NCBI GenBank assembly: GCA_937980205.1
Contig: CALJKW010000030.1
Coordinates: forward strand, 140,104-204,103
Direction of reading: 5' to 3'
DNA length: 64,000 nucleotides
Source of the DNA: an uncultured Myxococcales bacterium
GTDB lineage: Bacteria > Myxococcota > Myxococcia > Myxococcales > Myxococcaceae
Shown: positions 8,162-16,371 of the stretch, piece by piece
Numbering within the stretch: position 1 is the stretch's first letter
Layout of the letters: each line of letters starts with the position of its first letter
The notes under the pieces: model-generated
What the model was told of the DNA's origin: nothing
What the model saw: only the letters and a program-made list of their open reading frames with translations
Databases searched by the model: none
Translations under genes and position numbers: made by a program

Positions 8162-8306
8162 CAGTACCCGTTCCCCCCAACGTCCCGGTGAACGAACCCG
8201 GGCCCGTCGAGTCGTTCACGTCCACGACGTTCACGTCCACGACGTTCACGTCCACGACGTTCACATCCACGACATTCACATCCACGGGCAACGTCCCCGG
8301 CTTCTC
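8162..8306 (-). repeat. Right inverted repeat of the four-helix-bundle unit
   Basis: Reverse-complement copy of the repeat at 7650-7783: outer 18-base block at 8289-8306, a tandem array of nearly five 15-base units (GTGGACGTGAACGTC, about 8216-8286), then the shared 32-bp core at 8189-8220, ending 20 bases before the ATG at 8141 on the minus strand. The outer four units carry a few C-to-T changes, so the array is decaying at its outer end. No target-site duplication is evident. Confidence 0.85.
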
Positions 8307-8470
8307 ACTCCTCCCACCCCCATTGTTTTCCATGGCCTGGAGCCTACAGACGCCCCCTGACACTGACGGCAATGTCGCGATCCCTGCTCGTCTTTACAGC
8401 CCCAGATGTAGGGTCGAATCCAACCTCCCGGATCAGCGAGACTCCCGCCCGCGTAACCCCGCCAGAATCG

Positions 8471-8485
8471 TGGCACATCCGTTGC
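8471..8485 (+). promoter_or_regulatory. Sigma-54 (-24/-12) promoter
   Basis: TGGCAC (8471-8476), five bases, TTGC (8482-8485) matches the RpoN consensus TGGCAC-N5-TTGC exactly, with GG and GC at the canonical spacing. Transcription would start near 8497, giving a 5' leader of about 43 bases to the ATG at 8540. The downstream gene is itself a sigma-54 activator, so autoregulation is likely. The rest of 8307-8539 shows no gene. Confidence 0.75.
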
Positions 8486-8539
8486 TCAACGCGCGTCGCT
8501 GTCTAACGCGCAAAAGGGGTCGCGCACAGGAGCCGAGTG

Positions 8540-11500
8540 ATGTCGACCGAAGTGCTTCAGCTGTGGAGGGGGAGAGCGAATGAAGACTCCGTCGCCTCCG
8601 GCCGTGACGCCGAGCTGTCCATGCTGCTGCGCGAGCACGACGACGCAAAGTCGTCCGAGCGCGCCCGCTTCGTCTTCCTGAAGGGCCCCGCCGGGGTCGG
8701 CAAGAGCCACCTGTTCGGCCTGCTCCGCGCCGCCGCTTCCCGCCGCAGCGCTCCCGTCTTCGAGGGCGGCTCCGCCCGCGACGCCCGCCGCACCTTCGGC
8801 CTCTTCTCTCCCATCGTCTCCGAGCTGCTCCAGCACTTAGGCCAGGACGGCGTCCCCGCCGCCCGCCTCGCCGAGCTCGCCCGCCTGCTCGGGCCCCTCA
8901 CCAAGGCCACCGCGAAGGACGTGATGGAGAACCGCCGCGTCGAGCTCTACGACGCCGTGTGCGAGCTCTTCTCGCTCGCCGGCCGCTCGACCCCCGTCTT
9001 CCTCTTCCCTGATCTCGACGTCGCCGACCGCGCCTCGCTCGAGCTGTTCCGCTACCTCGCTGCCGTCACCACGACCCCCGGCGCCAAGGCCGGCGGCCTC
9101 TTCGTCGGCTCCCTGCGCGACGACGCCGGCCTTCCCGCTCCGCTGCCCGAGGTGCTCGCGAAGGTCCCCGCGCGCTCCGTTCCGCTGTCCGGCCTCGACG
9201 TCGAGGGCATCCGCGCCTACCTCTCCCGGCAGGACGTCGCGCAGAAGCTGCTCGAGGCGACCGGCGGCAACCCCGAGGCCCTCAACGCGCTGCTCGAGCA
9301 GAAGGCCGTCCCCGCCGTCGATCTCTTCGTGAAGCGCGCCGAGCGCCTCGAGCCCGCGCAGCGCAGCGTCCTCGATGCGCTGTCCGTCTCCACCGACGCG
9401 CTCGCGCTGCCGACCCTGCGCGCGGCGCTCAAGTCGAGCGACGTCGCGCCGCTGCTCGATCAGCTCGTGCAGGGCCGCTACCTCACCGCCCGCGTCGTCG
9501 ACGGCCAGCCCGTCTACCGCCTCGCGCGCGAGAACGACCGCCTCGCCTGGCTCGAGGCCATGCCCGAGGCTCGCCGCAACGCCGTTCAGCGCGACGTCGC
9601 GAAGGCGCTCGCTGCGTCGGGAGAGATCGTCTCCGCCGCCACGATGCTCTTCGAGCTCGGCGCGAGCCCCGACGCCGTCGAGCTGTGCGCCCGCGCCGGC
9701 GACGAGCTGTCCGCCCGCGGCGCTCACGAAGACGCCGCCGAGCTCTACGCCCGCGCGCTGACGGCGCTCGCAGGCGCCGAGCGCGCCCGCGTGCTCGAGC
9801 GCATGGGCCAGGTGCTCGCCGCCCAGGGCGACTTCAAGAAGGCCGCCCGCGCGCTGCTCGAGTCGAACCGCCTCGCCGCCTCGCCCGCGAAGTCCCTCGC
9901 TGCCGCCCGCCACCTCTTGCGCGCCGGCCGCACCCGCCTCGCCGAGGCGTGCCTCGGCGCTCCGCTGGCCGAGGCCTCGTCGCGCTTCGACGCCGAGGCC
10001 GTGCGCGCCGAGCTGCACCTCGTGCGCGGCAACCCGGCGAAGACCCTCGAGCTCGCGCGCGCTGCCCTGCAGCAGTCGAGCGTCGGGCTCACCGCCTCGA
10101 TCGCGCTGCGCAACGTGATGGGCCGCGCGCTGCTCGCGAAGAACGATGCGCGCGAGGCCGCCGAGCTGTTCGGGCTCAACGCCTCGGTCGCCGAGGAAGC
10201 GGGCCTCAAAGATCTCGTCGCCCAGGCCCGCCTCAACCGCGGCGTCGCCGCGCAGAAGCTCGGCGATCGCGAGACCGCCATCGCCTGCTACCAGGCCGCG
10301 CAGGGTCACGGTCAGGGCCGCCACTGGGCGCTCGCGAACCTCGGCGCGCTGTACTTCGACTCCGGTGACTTCGAGCTCGCGCTCGACTGCATGTCCCGCG
10401 CGCTGCAGATGGTCACGCGCCACGTCGGCCCGAAGGAGACCGCGCACGTCGCGACCAACCTCTCGCGCCTGCACCACTTCCTCGGCGACTTCGACCGCGC
10501 GTCCGAGCTCGCCGAGCACGCCCTCGCGCTCGCCGGCCAGCTCGGCGACGTCTACCTCGAGGGCCAGGCGCTGCTGAACCTCGGCTCCGTCGCGCTCGAC
10601 AAGAAGGACTACGGCGAGGCCGTCCGCTCGCTCGACTCGGCGCGCTCGAAGCTCGAGACCGTCGGCAACGACGGCTTCGCGGCGCTCGCTGCGGCGCTCA
10701 AGGCCCGCGCCCACCTGATGATGGGCGAGCGCGCGCAGAGCGAAGCCGAGCTGTTGCGCCGCTGCGTCGACCGGGGCGCGGCCACGCTGCCCGCCGCCGC
10801 CGTCGAGGTCGAGCTCACCCGCGGCGAGCTCGCGCTCGGCCTGTCGGATCTCCACGGCGCCGGCCGCGCCGCCGCTCGCGCGAAGGACGCGCTGCTCTCG
10901 AGCCCGGACCTCGAGGGCCCGTTCCGCGTCTACCTGCTCATGGCGAAGCTCAAGCGCCAGGCCGGCGACGCCGGAGCGCAGGGCGAGCTCGCCCGCGCGT
11001 GGCGCATGCTCGAGGAGCTGCTCCAGCGCGTTCCGCCCGTGCGGCGCACCGCGTTCCTCTCCGTCCCGCGCCGGGCCGAGCTGCTCGCCGCCGTCGAGCC
11101 CGAGCTCAAGCTCCCGCGCAGCGTCGCGGCGGCCCAGGTCATCCCCGACAAGAAGCTCGGTCTCGTCGGCCGCGCGCCGGCGCTGCAGCGCATCGTCAAA
11201 CAGCTCGAGCCCATCGGGAAGAGCAACACCACCGTCCTCATCCGCGGCGAGAGCGGCACCGGCAAGGAGCTGCTCGCCGACGCGCTCCACCAGCTCTCTC
11301 CGCGGCGCGCGATGCCGCTGGTGAAGGTGAACTGCGCGGCGATGGTCGAGGAGCTCTTGCTCTCCGAGCTGTTCGGTCACGAGAAGGGCGCGTTCACCGG
11401 CGCCATTCGCGAGCGGAAGGGCCGCTTCGAGCTCGCCGACGGCGGCACACTGTTTCTCGACGAGATCGGCGACATCTCGCCGAAGTGCCAGGTCGCGCTG

Positions 11501-12271
11501 CTGCGCGTTCTGCAGGAGCGCGAGCTCGAGCGCGTCGGCGGCACGAAGACCATCAAGGTCGACGTCCGCGTCATCTGCGCCACCAACCGCGACCTCGAGG
11601 CGCTCATCGCCCAGGGCCGCTTCCGCGCCGACCTCTACTACCGCTTGAAGGGCGTGATGCTCGAGCTGCCGAGCTTGCGCGAGCGCCCGGAAGATCTGCC
11701 GCTGCTCTGCTCGCACTTCCTCGAGCGCGTCGCGAAGGAGCGCGGCGAGCCGGTGAGGCGCCTCTCCGACGCCTCGGTGCAGCTGCTCGCGCGGCACACC
11801 TGGCCGGGCAACGTGCGTGAGCTCGAGAACGTGCTCTCGGCCGCGGCCATCTTCGCCGAGGGCGACGTCATTCAGCCCGACGCCTTCAGCCACGTCGCCG
11901 AGCTGCGCGCGCTTCAGACCGGGGCTACGCCCGTTCAGGTCCCGGCGGTGCGCCCGGCCCCGGTCGTGGCCGCGCCGGTGGCTGCAGAGCCGGTTGCCAG
12001 CGCGCTGCCGATCGCCGCCGAATCGGCGCCCACTCTGACTGCAGCGCCGGATGGCAACATCGATTACTTCGAGCTGGCCCGGGCGCGAGGCATCTCGCTC
12101 AAGGAGCTCCGGCACGAGGTGGAGATGCAGTGCATCAAGCGCGCGTTGCTGGAAGCCAAGGGAAACATCAGCGAAGCTGCCCGGTTGCTACGAATGAAAC
12201 GCTCCCGACTGTCACAGATCGTCAACGCCGAGGGAGAGCTCAAGGAGGTGGCCCATGGCGACGACGAGTGA
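8540..12271 (+). CDS. Large sigma-54-dependent activator with N-terminal ATPase and TPR sensor region
   Basis: 1243 residues; ATG at 8540 chosen over GTG at 8537 because AGGAG at 8528-8532 is well spaced. Order: an N-terminal AAA/STAND-type ATPase with Walker A GPAGVGKS (49-56) and a TFGLFSPIV region; helical TPR-like repeats from about 370 to 850; an RpoN-interacting AAA+ domain with Walker A GESGTGKE (903-910), GAFTGA (950-955) and GGTLFLDEIGD; an Ala/Pro linker; and a Fis-type helix-turn-helix at the C-terminus (GNISEAARLLRMKRSRLSQIV). There is no receiver or FHA domain, so the N-terminal ATPase-TPR part probably senses the signal. A consensus sigma-54 promoter lies upstream. The gene overlaps the following lipoprotein gene. 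Confidence 0.92.
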   Translation: MSTEVLQLWRGRANEDSVASGRDAELSMLLREHDDAKSSERARFVFLKGPAGVGKSHLFGLLRAAASRRSAPVFEGGSARDARRTFGLFSPIVSELLQHLGQDGVPAARLAELARLLGPLTKATAKDVMENRRVELYDAVCELFSLAGRSTPVFLFPDLDVADRASLELFRYLAAVTTTPGAKAGGLFVGSLRDDAGLPAPLPEVLAKVPARSVPLSGLDVEGIRAYLSRQDVAQKLLEATGGNPEALNALLEQKAVPAVDLFVKRAERLEPAQRSVLDALSVSTDALALPTLRAALKSSDVAPLLDQLVQGRYLTARVVDGQPVYRLARENDRLAWLEAMPEARRNAVQRDVAKALAASGEIVSAATMLFELGASPDAVELCARAGDELSARGAHEDAAELYARALTALAGAERARVLERMGQVLAAQGDFKKAARALLESNRLAASPAKSLAAARHLLRAGRTRLAEACLGAPLAEASSRFDAEAVRAELHLVRGNPAKTLELARAALQQSSVGLTASIALRNVMGRALLAKNDAREAAELFGLNASVAEEAGLKDLVAQARLNRGVAAQKLGDRETAIACYQAAQGHGQGRHWALANLGALYFDSGDFELALDCMSRALQMVTRHVGPKETAHVATNLSRLHHFLGDFDRASELAEHALALAGQLGDVYLEGQALLNLGSVALDKKDYGEAVRSLDSARSKLETVGNDGFAALAAALKARAHLMMGERAQSEAELLRRCVDRGAATLPAAAVEVELTRGELALGLSDLHGAGRAAARAKDALLSSPDLEGPFRVYLLMAKLKRQAGDAGAQGELARAWRMLEELLQRVPPVRRTAFLSVPRRAELLAAVEPELKLPRSVAAAQVIPDKKLGLVGRAPALQRIVKQLEPIGKSNTTVLIRGESGTGKELLADALHQLSPRRAMPLVKVNCAAMVEELLLSELFGHEKGAFTGAIRERKGRFELADGGTLFLDEIGDISPKCQVALLRVLQERELERVGGTKTIKVDVRVICATNRDLEALIAQGRFRADLYYRLKGVMLELPSLRERPEDLPLLCSHFLERVAKERGEPVRRLSDASVQLLARHTWPGNVRELENVLSAAAIFAEGDVIQPDAFSHVAELRALQTGATPVQVPAVRPAPVVAAPVAAEPVASALPIAAESAPTLTAAPDGNIDYFELARARGISLKELRHEVEMQCIKRALLEAKGNISEAARLLRMKRSRLSQIVNAEGELKEVAHGDDE

Positions 12272-12662
12272 GGCATCGCGGTTGCAGAGCCTGGGGCACG
12301 GTATGCGTTTCGTAGTCCTGACTGTCGGTTTGTTGGCGGTGTTCGGCTTCACCGGCTGCGGTGTCGGCGTCGACGACCTCGACGGCCAGCAGGCCGCCTA
12401 TGGGCAGCAGCAGGCCGCCGCACACTCGGATCAGGCGCTCGTCGGTCTCGACGGCACGCCCGCTCCGTCGGGTGACGGCACCCAGCAGGGGGCTCCGGCG
12501 GGCAACGGCCCGTCGAACCCGGGCATCCAGTCGCTGCCGACTGATCCGGTGCCCTGGCAGCAGCCGGCGCCGACCGACATCGTCTACCCGATCGACAATC
12601 CGTTCGAGACCCCGCCTCTGCCTCCGGGGGGCTTCCCCGAGGGCATGCCCGGAATGAAGTAA
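12255..12662 (+). CDS. Small Pro/Gln-rich lipoprotein
   Basis: 135 residues starting at the ATG at 12255, which has a perfect AAGGAGG (12242-12248) six bases upstream. The start lies inside the end of the activator gene, so the two are translationally linked by a 17-base overlap. The protein has an unusually long 16-residue n-region before MRFVVLTVGLLAVFGFTGC, a typical lipobox (FTGC); an internal ATG at 12303 would give a standard signal. The mature part is low complexity, rich in Gln, Pro and Gly, and lacks a recognisable domain. The linkage suggests that the lipoprotein is the envelope component of the pathway controlled by the activator; this is inference. Confidence 0.75.
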   Translation: MATTSEASRLQSLGHGMRFVVLTVGLLAVFGFTGCGVGVDDLDGQQAAYGQQQAAAHSDQALVGLDGTPAPSGDGTQQGAPAGNGPSNPGIQSLPTDPVPWQQPAPTDIVYPIDNPFETPPLPPGGFPEGMPGMK

Positions 12663-12696
12663 GTCCGGGCACCCGCGCACCGGTTCCAACGCGAGT

Positions 12697-12731
12697 TGAT
12701 CGCACGGCGTTGCCTAGCTAGCTTAGCTAGA
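12697..12731 (+). promoter_or_regulatory. Candidate promoter and operator of the toxin-antitoxin pair
   Basis: CTAGCT-T-AGCTAG (12719-12731) is a perfect palindrome three bases before the antitoxin ATG, in AT-richer sequence than its surroundings. A weak -35 (TTGATC, 12697-12702) with 17-base spacing to TAGCTT (12720-12725) would put the palindrome over the -10 box and the transcript start almost at the ATG. Antitoxins of this kind usually bind such palindromes. Confidence 0.4.
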
Positions 12732-12734
12732 GCC

Positions 12735-12974
12735 ATGAACGTCAACATGCACGAGGCAAAGACGCGCCTCTCAGCGCTGGTCGACGCCGCGGAACGCGGA
12801 GAGACCGTCGTCATCTCCCGAAACGGGGAGCCAGCGGTGATGCTCGTGCCGATCCACTCCTCCGCTGGGCCGGGCTGGTCGAAGGAGATGCGGGCGTGGC
12901 TCGAGGGCGGCGAGGCAGTCGATCTGCGCGTCGACCGCAGCAACCTGAAGCCGCCGCGTCGCCGCGTCTTCTGA
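12735..12974 (+). CDS. Phd/YefM-type antitoxin
   Basis: 79 residues from the ATG at 12735 (MNVNMHEAKTRLSALVDAAERGE), the classic Phd/YefM N-terminal DNA-binding and dimer domain (VNMHEAKTRLS...ETVVISRNGEPAVMLVP). The C-terminal part (GWSKEMRAWLEGGEAVDLR) would neutralise the toxin. The stop overlaps the toxin start by one base (TGATG). An upstream in-frame start at 12696 is possible but crosses the palindrome and promoter. Confidence 0.85.
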   Translation: MNVNMHEAKTRLSALVDAAERGETVVISRNGEPAVMLVPIHSSAGPGWSKEMRAWLEGGEAVDLRVDRSNLKPPRRRVF

Positions 12975-13372
12975 TGCCTTACCTGCTCGACGCCGATACC
13001 CTCTCGTTCGTCGTTCGACGGATTCCACGGGTGCTCGAACGCCTGGCGCGCGCCCATCCATCGTCCATCTCCGTTTCGGTCATCACGTTGATGGAGCTCG
13101 AATACGGCCTTGCGCGCCAGCCCGAGAAGCGCCCCCGTGTCGAAGCCTTCCTGCGACCTCTGCTTTCGCAGGTCCAGGTGCTGCCGTTTCTCGAAACCGA
13201 CGCCAGGGCTGCAGCTCAGTGTCGCGCGGTGCTCGACGAACGCGGACGTTCGATCGGCGCGTACGACGTCATGATTACCGGAACCGCGCTCTCGCGCGGA
13301 ATGACCGTAGTCACCGGCAACGCCAGGGAGTATCGGCGCATCGATGGCCTCGCGGTCGAAGACTGGCGCTGA
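12974..13372 (+). CDS. vapC: VapC-type PIN-domain ribonuclease toxin
   Basis: 132 residues. PIN-domain acidic residues are present: Asp6 (YLLDADTLSF), Glu41 (MELEYG), Asp98 (GAYDVMI) and Asn116 in the TGNAREYRRIDGL motif, so the nuclease looks intact. VapC toxins cleave tRNA or rRNA to halt translation. ATG at 12974 overlaps the antitoxin stop. The pair lies alone between the activator-lipoprotein locus and the minus-strand kinase operon, a common position for mobile toxin-antitoxin cassettes. Confidence 0.88.
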   Translation: MPYLLDADTLSFVVRRIPRVLERLARAHPSSISVSVITLMELEYGLARQPEKRPRVEAFLRPLLSQVQVLPFLETDARAAAQCRAVLDERGRSIGAYDVMITGTALSRGMTVVTGNAREYRRIDGLAVEDWR

Positions 13373-13385
13373 GGTCCTCGGCGCT

Positions 13386-15032
13386 TCAAGGCCCCACGGG
13401 CAGCGAGAACCTGAACCGCGCACCCCTCACGGAGTCGAGCAGCTCCAGCCTGCCGCCGTGCTCTTGCGCGATGCGCGCGGCGATCGGGAGCCCTAAGCCC
13501 GTGCCGCCGGACTTCGTCGTGACGTAGGGCTCGAAGATGCGCGTGCGCTGATCCGCGGGTACTCCCGGGCCCTGATCCTCGACCTCGAGCCAGGCGTGCT
13601 TCAGGTCGCGCGCGACGCGGACGGTGACCTCGCCGCCGGTCTCGCTCATCGACTCCTCGGCGTTCTTCACCAGGTTCACCAGGACCTGCGTGAGCTGATC
13701 GCGATCGGCGTCGACGACGACGTCCTGGGTGAGCTCGGAGCGGTACGTGACCTTGCCGGGCGCGTAGAGCGCGAGCACCTGCGTCGCGAGCTCCGAGAGG
13801 TTCACCCTGGCGAGCTTCGGCCGCGGCAGCCGCGCGAACTGGCTGAACTCGTCGACCGTGCGGCGCAGGCGCTCGACCTCTTCGAGCACGGCGCCGGCGC
13901 TCTCCTGGAACATGGTGTTGAACCGCGGATCGCCGCGGCGGCCGAGCGCGATGAGCGTCTCGAGCGACATCTTGATCGGCGTCAGCGGGTTCTTGATCTC
14001 GTGTGCCAGGCGGCGCGCGACCTCCTGCCAGGCCGCGATGCGCTCGCTGGCCACCAGCTTCTCGGTCGTGTCTTTGAGGTCGCCCATCATGCGGTTGAAC
14101 GTGTCGATGAGCGTGCGCAGCTCGCCCTGCGCGGGGAGGTTCACTTTGACGTCGAGCTCTCCGGCGGCGATGCGGCGCGAGGCGTCGGTGAGCGCCTCGA
14201 GCGGGCGCGTGATGCGGCGGCTGACGACGACGCCGATGAGCAGCGCGAGCGCGAGGCCGAGCGAGGCGAAGGCGAGGAACGCACGGAGCACCTCGGCCTG
14301 CGTCGCGAGCATCTCCGCGTGCGAGAACCACAGCCGCACCTCGGCGACCGGCGCGAAGCTGACCGTGCGCACCGCGGCGCGGCCGGGGCGTGCTCCGGTG
14401 GAGGCGACGAGCTCTTCGCCCGCGCGGACCTCGACGGTCGCGCCGGTCAGCCGCGCGAGCTCGGAGGCGAAGGTGTCGTCGAGCAGGACTCCGCCGACGG
14501 CCCAGAGCCGGGCGTCGCCGTAGTCGACGGGGCGCGCGGTGACGAGCGCGGGGGCTTTTCTCAAGCCGCTCGCGTCGGAGAGCTCGACGAGCACGGGCAC
14601 CAGGGCGCCGGCCGGCTGCTTCGTGACGGCGTGCAGGTTCTCGTCGATGTCGCCGAGCAGCGCGGGCAGGTGACCGGAGGAGATGGTGCGGCCTCCGCCG
14701 TCGAGCAGGCTCAGGACCTGCAGCCCGCGCGGGACCATGAGCCGCGCGGCCGCCGTGGTGAGCGAGGCGGGCGGAGGCAGGTGCCGTGGGTCGGCGTCCT
14801 TCGCGACCTCTTCGAGCTCGCGGCTCTGCGCCAGCTCGTCCATCGCCGCCTTCGCGGCGTCGCGCCGCCGCTGCATGCTGGCCTCGACGGCGAGCATCAC
14901 GCGGTCGAGGCGCTGGGTCTCCTGGTCCGTGAGCAGCGTGGCGAGGTTGCGCAGCGCGAACGGGACGACCGTGGCGACCTGCACGAGGCTGAGCGCGAGG
15001 AAGGCCAGCGCGAGCGTGGTGCGGAGCCTCAC
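13386..15032 (-). CDS. NtrY-like sensor histidine kinase
   Basis: 548 residues from GTG at 15032, overlapping the preceding stop by 4 bases. Membrane segment 1 at about 6-28, an extracytoplasmic domain of about 210 residues, membrane segment 2 at about 250-271, HAMP (RRITRPLEAL onward), HisKA with phospho-acceptor His344 (RRLAHEIKNPLTPIK), and HATPase with N457, DQGPG (486-490) and GGTGLGL (509-515). All catalytic residues are present. No response regulator lies next to it. It is last in the PBP1A / FG-GAP / solute-binding operon, so the signal may relate to cell wall state or to the ligand of the binding protein (inference). Confidence 0.9.
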   Translation of the reverse strand: MRLRTTLALAFLALSLVQVATVVPFALRNLATLLTDQETQRLDRVMLAVEASMQRRRDAAKAAMDELAQSRELEEVAKDADPRHLPPPASLTTAAARLMVPRGLQVLSLLDGGGRTISSGHLPALLGDIDENLHAVTKQPAGALVPVLVELSDASGLRKAPALVTARPVDYGDARLWAVGGVLLDDTFASELARLTGATVEVRAGEELVASTGARPGRAAVRTVSFAPVAEVRLWFSHAEMLATQAEVLRAFLAFASLGLALALLIGVVVSRRITRPLEALTDASRRIAAGELDVKVNLPAQGELRTLIDTFNRMMGDLKDTTEKLVASERIAAWQEVARRLAHEIKNPLTPIKMSLETLIALGRRGDPRFNTMFQESAGAVLEEVERLRRTVDEFSQFARLPRPKLARVNLSELATQVLALYAPGKVTYRSELTQDVVVDADRDQLTQVLVNLVKNAEESMSETGGEVTVRVARDLKHAWLEVEDQGPGVPADQRTRIFEPYVTTKSGGTGLGLPIAARIAQEHGGRLELLDSVRGARFRFSLPVGP

Positions 15033-16252
15033 TCCGCCCCCAGAAAGACGTCGTCGAGCTTCGGTAGGCCCCACGCGTCGCTCTTGAGGTTCTGCACCTG
15101 GGGAGACACCTGCAGCGACAGCCCCTGCACGTAGAGCGGCAGCGCCGGCAGCTGCGGAGCGAGCTGCTGCAACAGCTCGCGCGCCTTCTCTTCTCGGGCT
15201 TCGTCGTCGGTGATGGCGCCGAGCTGGGGCAGGTGCTTGGCGGCGAGCTCGGACGCGCGGGCGGTCTCGAGCGCGAGCGCGAGGGTGCTCGCCTGCTTCG
15301 TGGGGAGCAGCATCGAGAAGAGCATCAGCTCGTAGTCGCCCTTCGCCCAGCGGGCGCGCAGCTCGCGGCGGGGCAGGGCTTTGAGCGCCACGCGGTAGCC
15401 GAGCGGGTTCAGGCGCACCTGCAGGCGAGCGGCGACGGCGCGCTGATCGTCGAGCGAGGCATCGAACAGCAGCGTGACCTCGCGCGGCGGCGAGATGGTG
15501 GGGGGCCTCGGCGGAGCCGTGCCGGCCGGCAGCGCGGCGGCGGGCGGGCGGACGAAGAAGCGGACGAGGTCTCCGCGATCGACGCTGGACTCGAACGCGT
15601 TGCGGAAGGTGAGCGGCAGCGACGGAGAGAAGAGCAGGGCGGTCGCGTACGGGAGCGGCGCCTTCTCTCCGTCGCGGGGGTTGAGGCCCATCGCGGCCTG
15701 CACCTTGCGCTGGGAGAAGAGCCGCTCGGCGCCGCGATCGTCGGTCGAGGTGACCACGAGCTCGTCGAGGTACGGACGGCCGCCGGGGAACGAGACGTCC
15801 GCGGCGTAGCGGCCGGGCGCGTTGAGGCCGAGCTTGAACGGGCCGGCCCCGGGGATGGAGAGGGCCGGGTGGCAGAGCGCCGACTCGAGGTCCGGCCACG
15901 GGTGCGAGAGCTTGAGCTCGACGGTGGTCGCGGTGGTGGTGATCTGGCTGACGGGGGCGAGCAGCGCTCGGTACGGGGTTGGCTCCGATTGAACGCGGCG
16001 GAGTGCTGCGGCGACGTCGGCGGGCTTCTGGGTCTCCAGCCGCACGGCCAGCGGGCCCTGGCGCGTGATGGTGAAGGGCGTCGCGCAGAGCGAGCGGCTG
16101 GTGAGCGAGAGCAGCGCGGCTTCTGCGGGCGTGTCGGCGTAGAGCGCCTCGGCCTCGGCCGGCTTGCCGGCGTAGGCGAGCTGCAGGGAACCGCCGTAGC
16201 GGGCGCGGGAGGCGGCGAAGGCGGTTGCCGACAGCAAGAGCGCGAGAACCAC
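15029..16252 (-). CDS. Exported solute-binding-type protein
   Basis: About 407 residues from GTG at 16252, which puts a good signal peptide (VVLALLLSATAFA) at the N-terminus. A longer form from GTG at 16375 would add 41 basic residues encoded by a palindromic repeat and is less likely, although that GTG overlaps the upstream stop (GTGA). The body resembles the extracellular solute-binding family 5 (peptide/nickel type) in its later part (RYAADVSFPGGRPYLDELV... and DYELMLFSMLLPTKQAS) but is short and divergent. No permease genes are near; being coupled to the kinase gene, it may present ligand to the sensor rather than to a transporter (inference). Confidence 0.65.
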   Translation of the reverse strand: MVLALLLSATAFAASRARYGGSLQLAYAGKPAEAEALYADTPAEAALLSLTSRSLCATPFTITRQGPLAVRLETQKPADVAAALRRVQSEPTPYRALLAPVSQITTTATTVELKLSHPWPDLESALCHPALSIPGAGPFKLGLNAPGRYAADVSFPGGRPYLDELVVTSTDDRGAERLFSQRKVQAAMGLNPRDGEKAPLPYATALLFSPSLPLTFRNAFESSVDRGDLVRFFVRPPAAALPAGTAPPRPPTISPPREVTLLFDASLDDQRAVAARLQVRLNPLGYRVALKALPRRELRARWAKGDYELMLFSMLLPTKQASTLALALETARASELAAKHLPQLGAITDDEAREEKARELLQQLAPQLPALPLYVQGLSLQVSPQVQNLKSDAWGLPKLDDVFLGAE

Positions 16253-16255
16253 CCA

Positions 16256-16368
16256 CCGTTCACGCTGAGCGGAGCGCCGCAGGCGCGGAGTCGAAGCGGG
16301 CCGATGGACGGCTTTGCGGCGCCCTTCGACTGCGGCCCGCTTCGCGTGCCTCCGCTCAGGGTGAACGG
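16256..16368. repeat. Palindromic repeat, copy 1
   Basis: Imperfect 113-bp palindrome. The left end (16256-16274, CCGTTCACGCTGAGCGGAG) is repeated inverted at 16350-16368 with one mismatch, and an inner stem pairs GTCGAAGCGGGCC with a CTTCGACTGCGGCCCGC segment. Related copies lie at 31058-31163 and 31199-31305. It sits between, or at the very start of, the coding frame of the solute-binding gene. Confidence 0.85.
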
Positions 16369-16371
16369 AGC

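Noticed and set aside
8142..8372. Longer N-terminus for the four-helix-bundle protein
   Set aside because: The extension is read only from the repeat arrays and core; family members start near the EKLEVFQ helix.
8400..8440. tRNA T-arm (GGTCGAATCC) suggesting a tRNA or attachment site
   Set aside because: The flanking bases do not pair as a T stem and no acceptor, D or anticodon arm was found.
13386..16256. 956-codon kinase frame starting at 16256
   Set aside because: The N-terminal 400 codons are a shadow of the solute-binding gene; the GTGA overlap at 15029-15032 gives a proper kinase start with a membrane segment.
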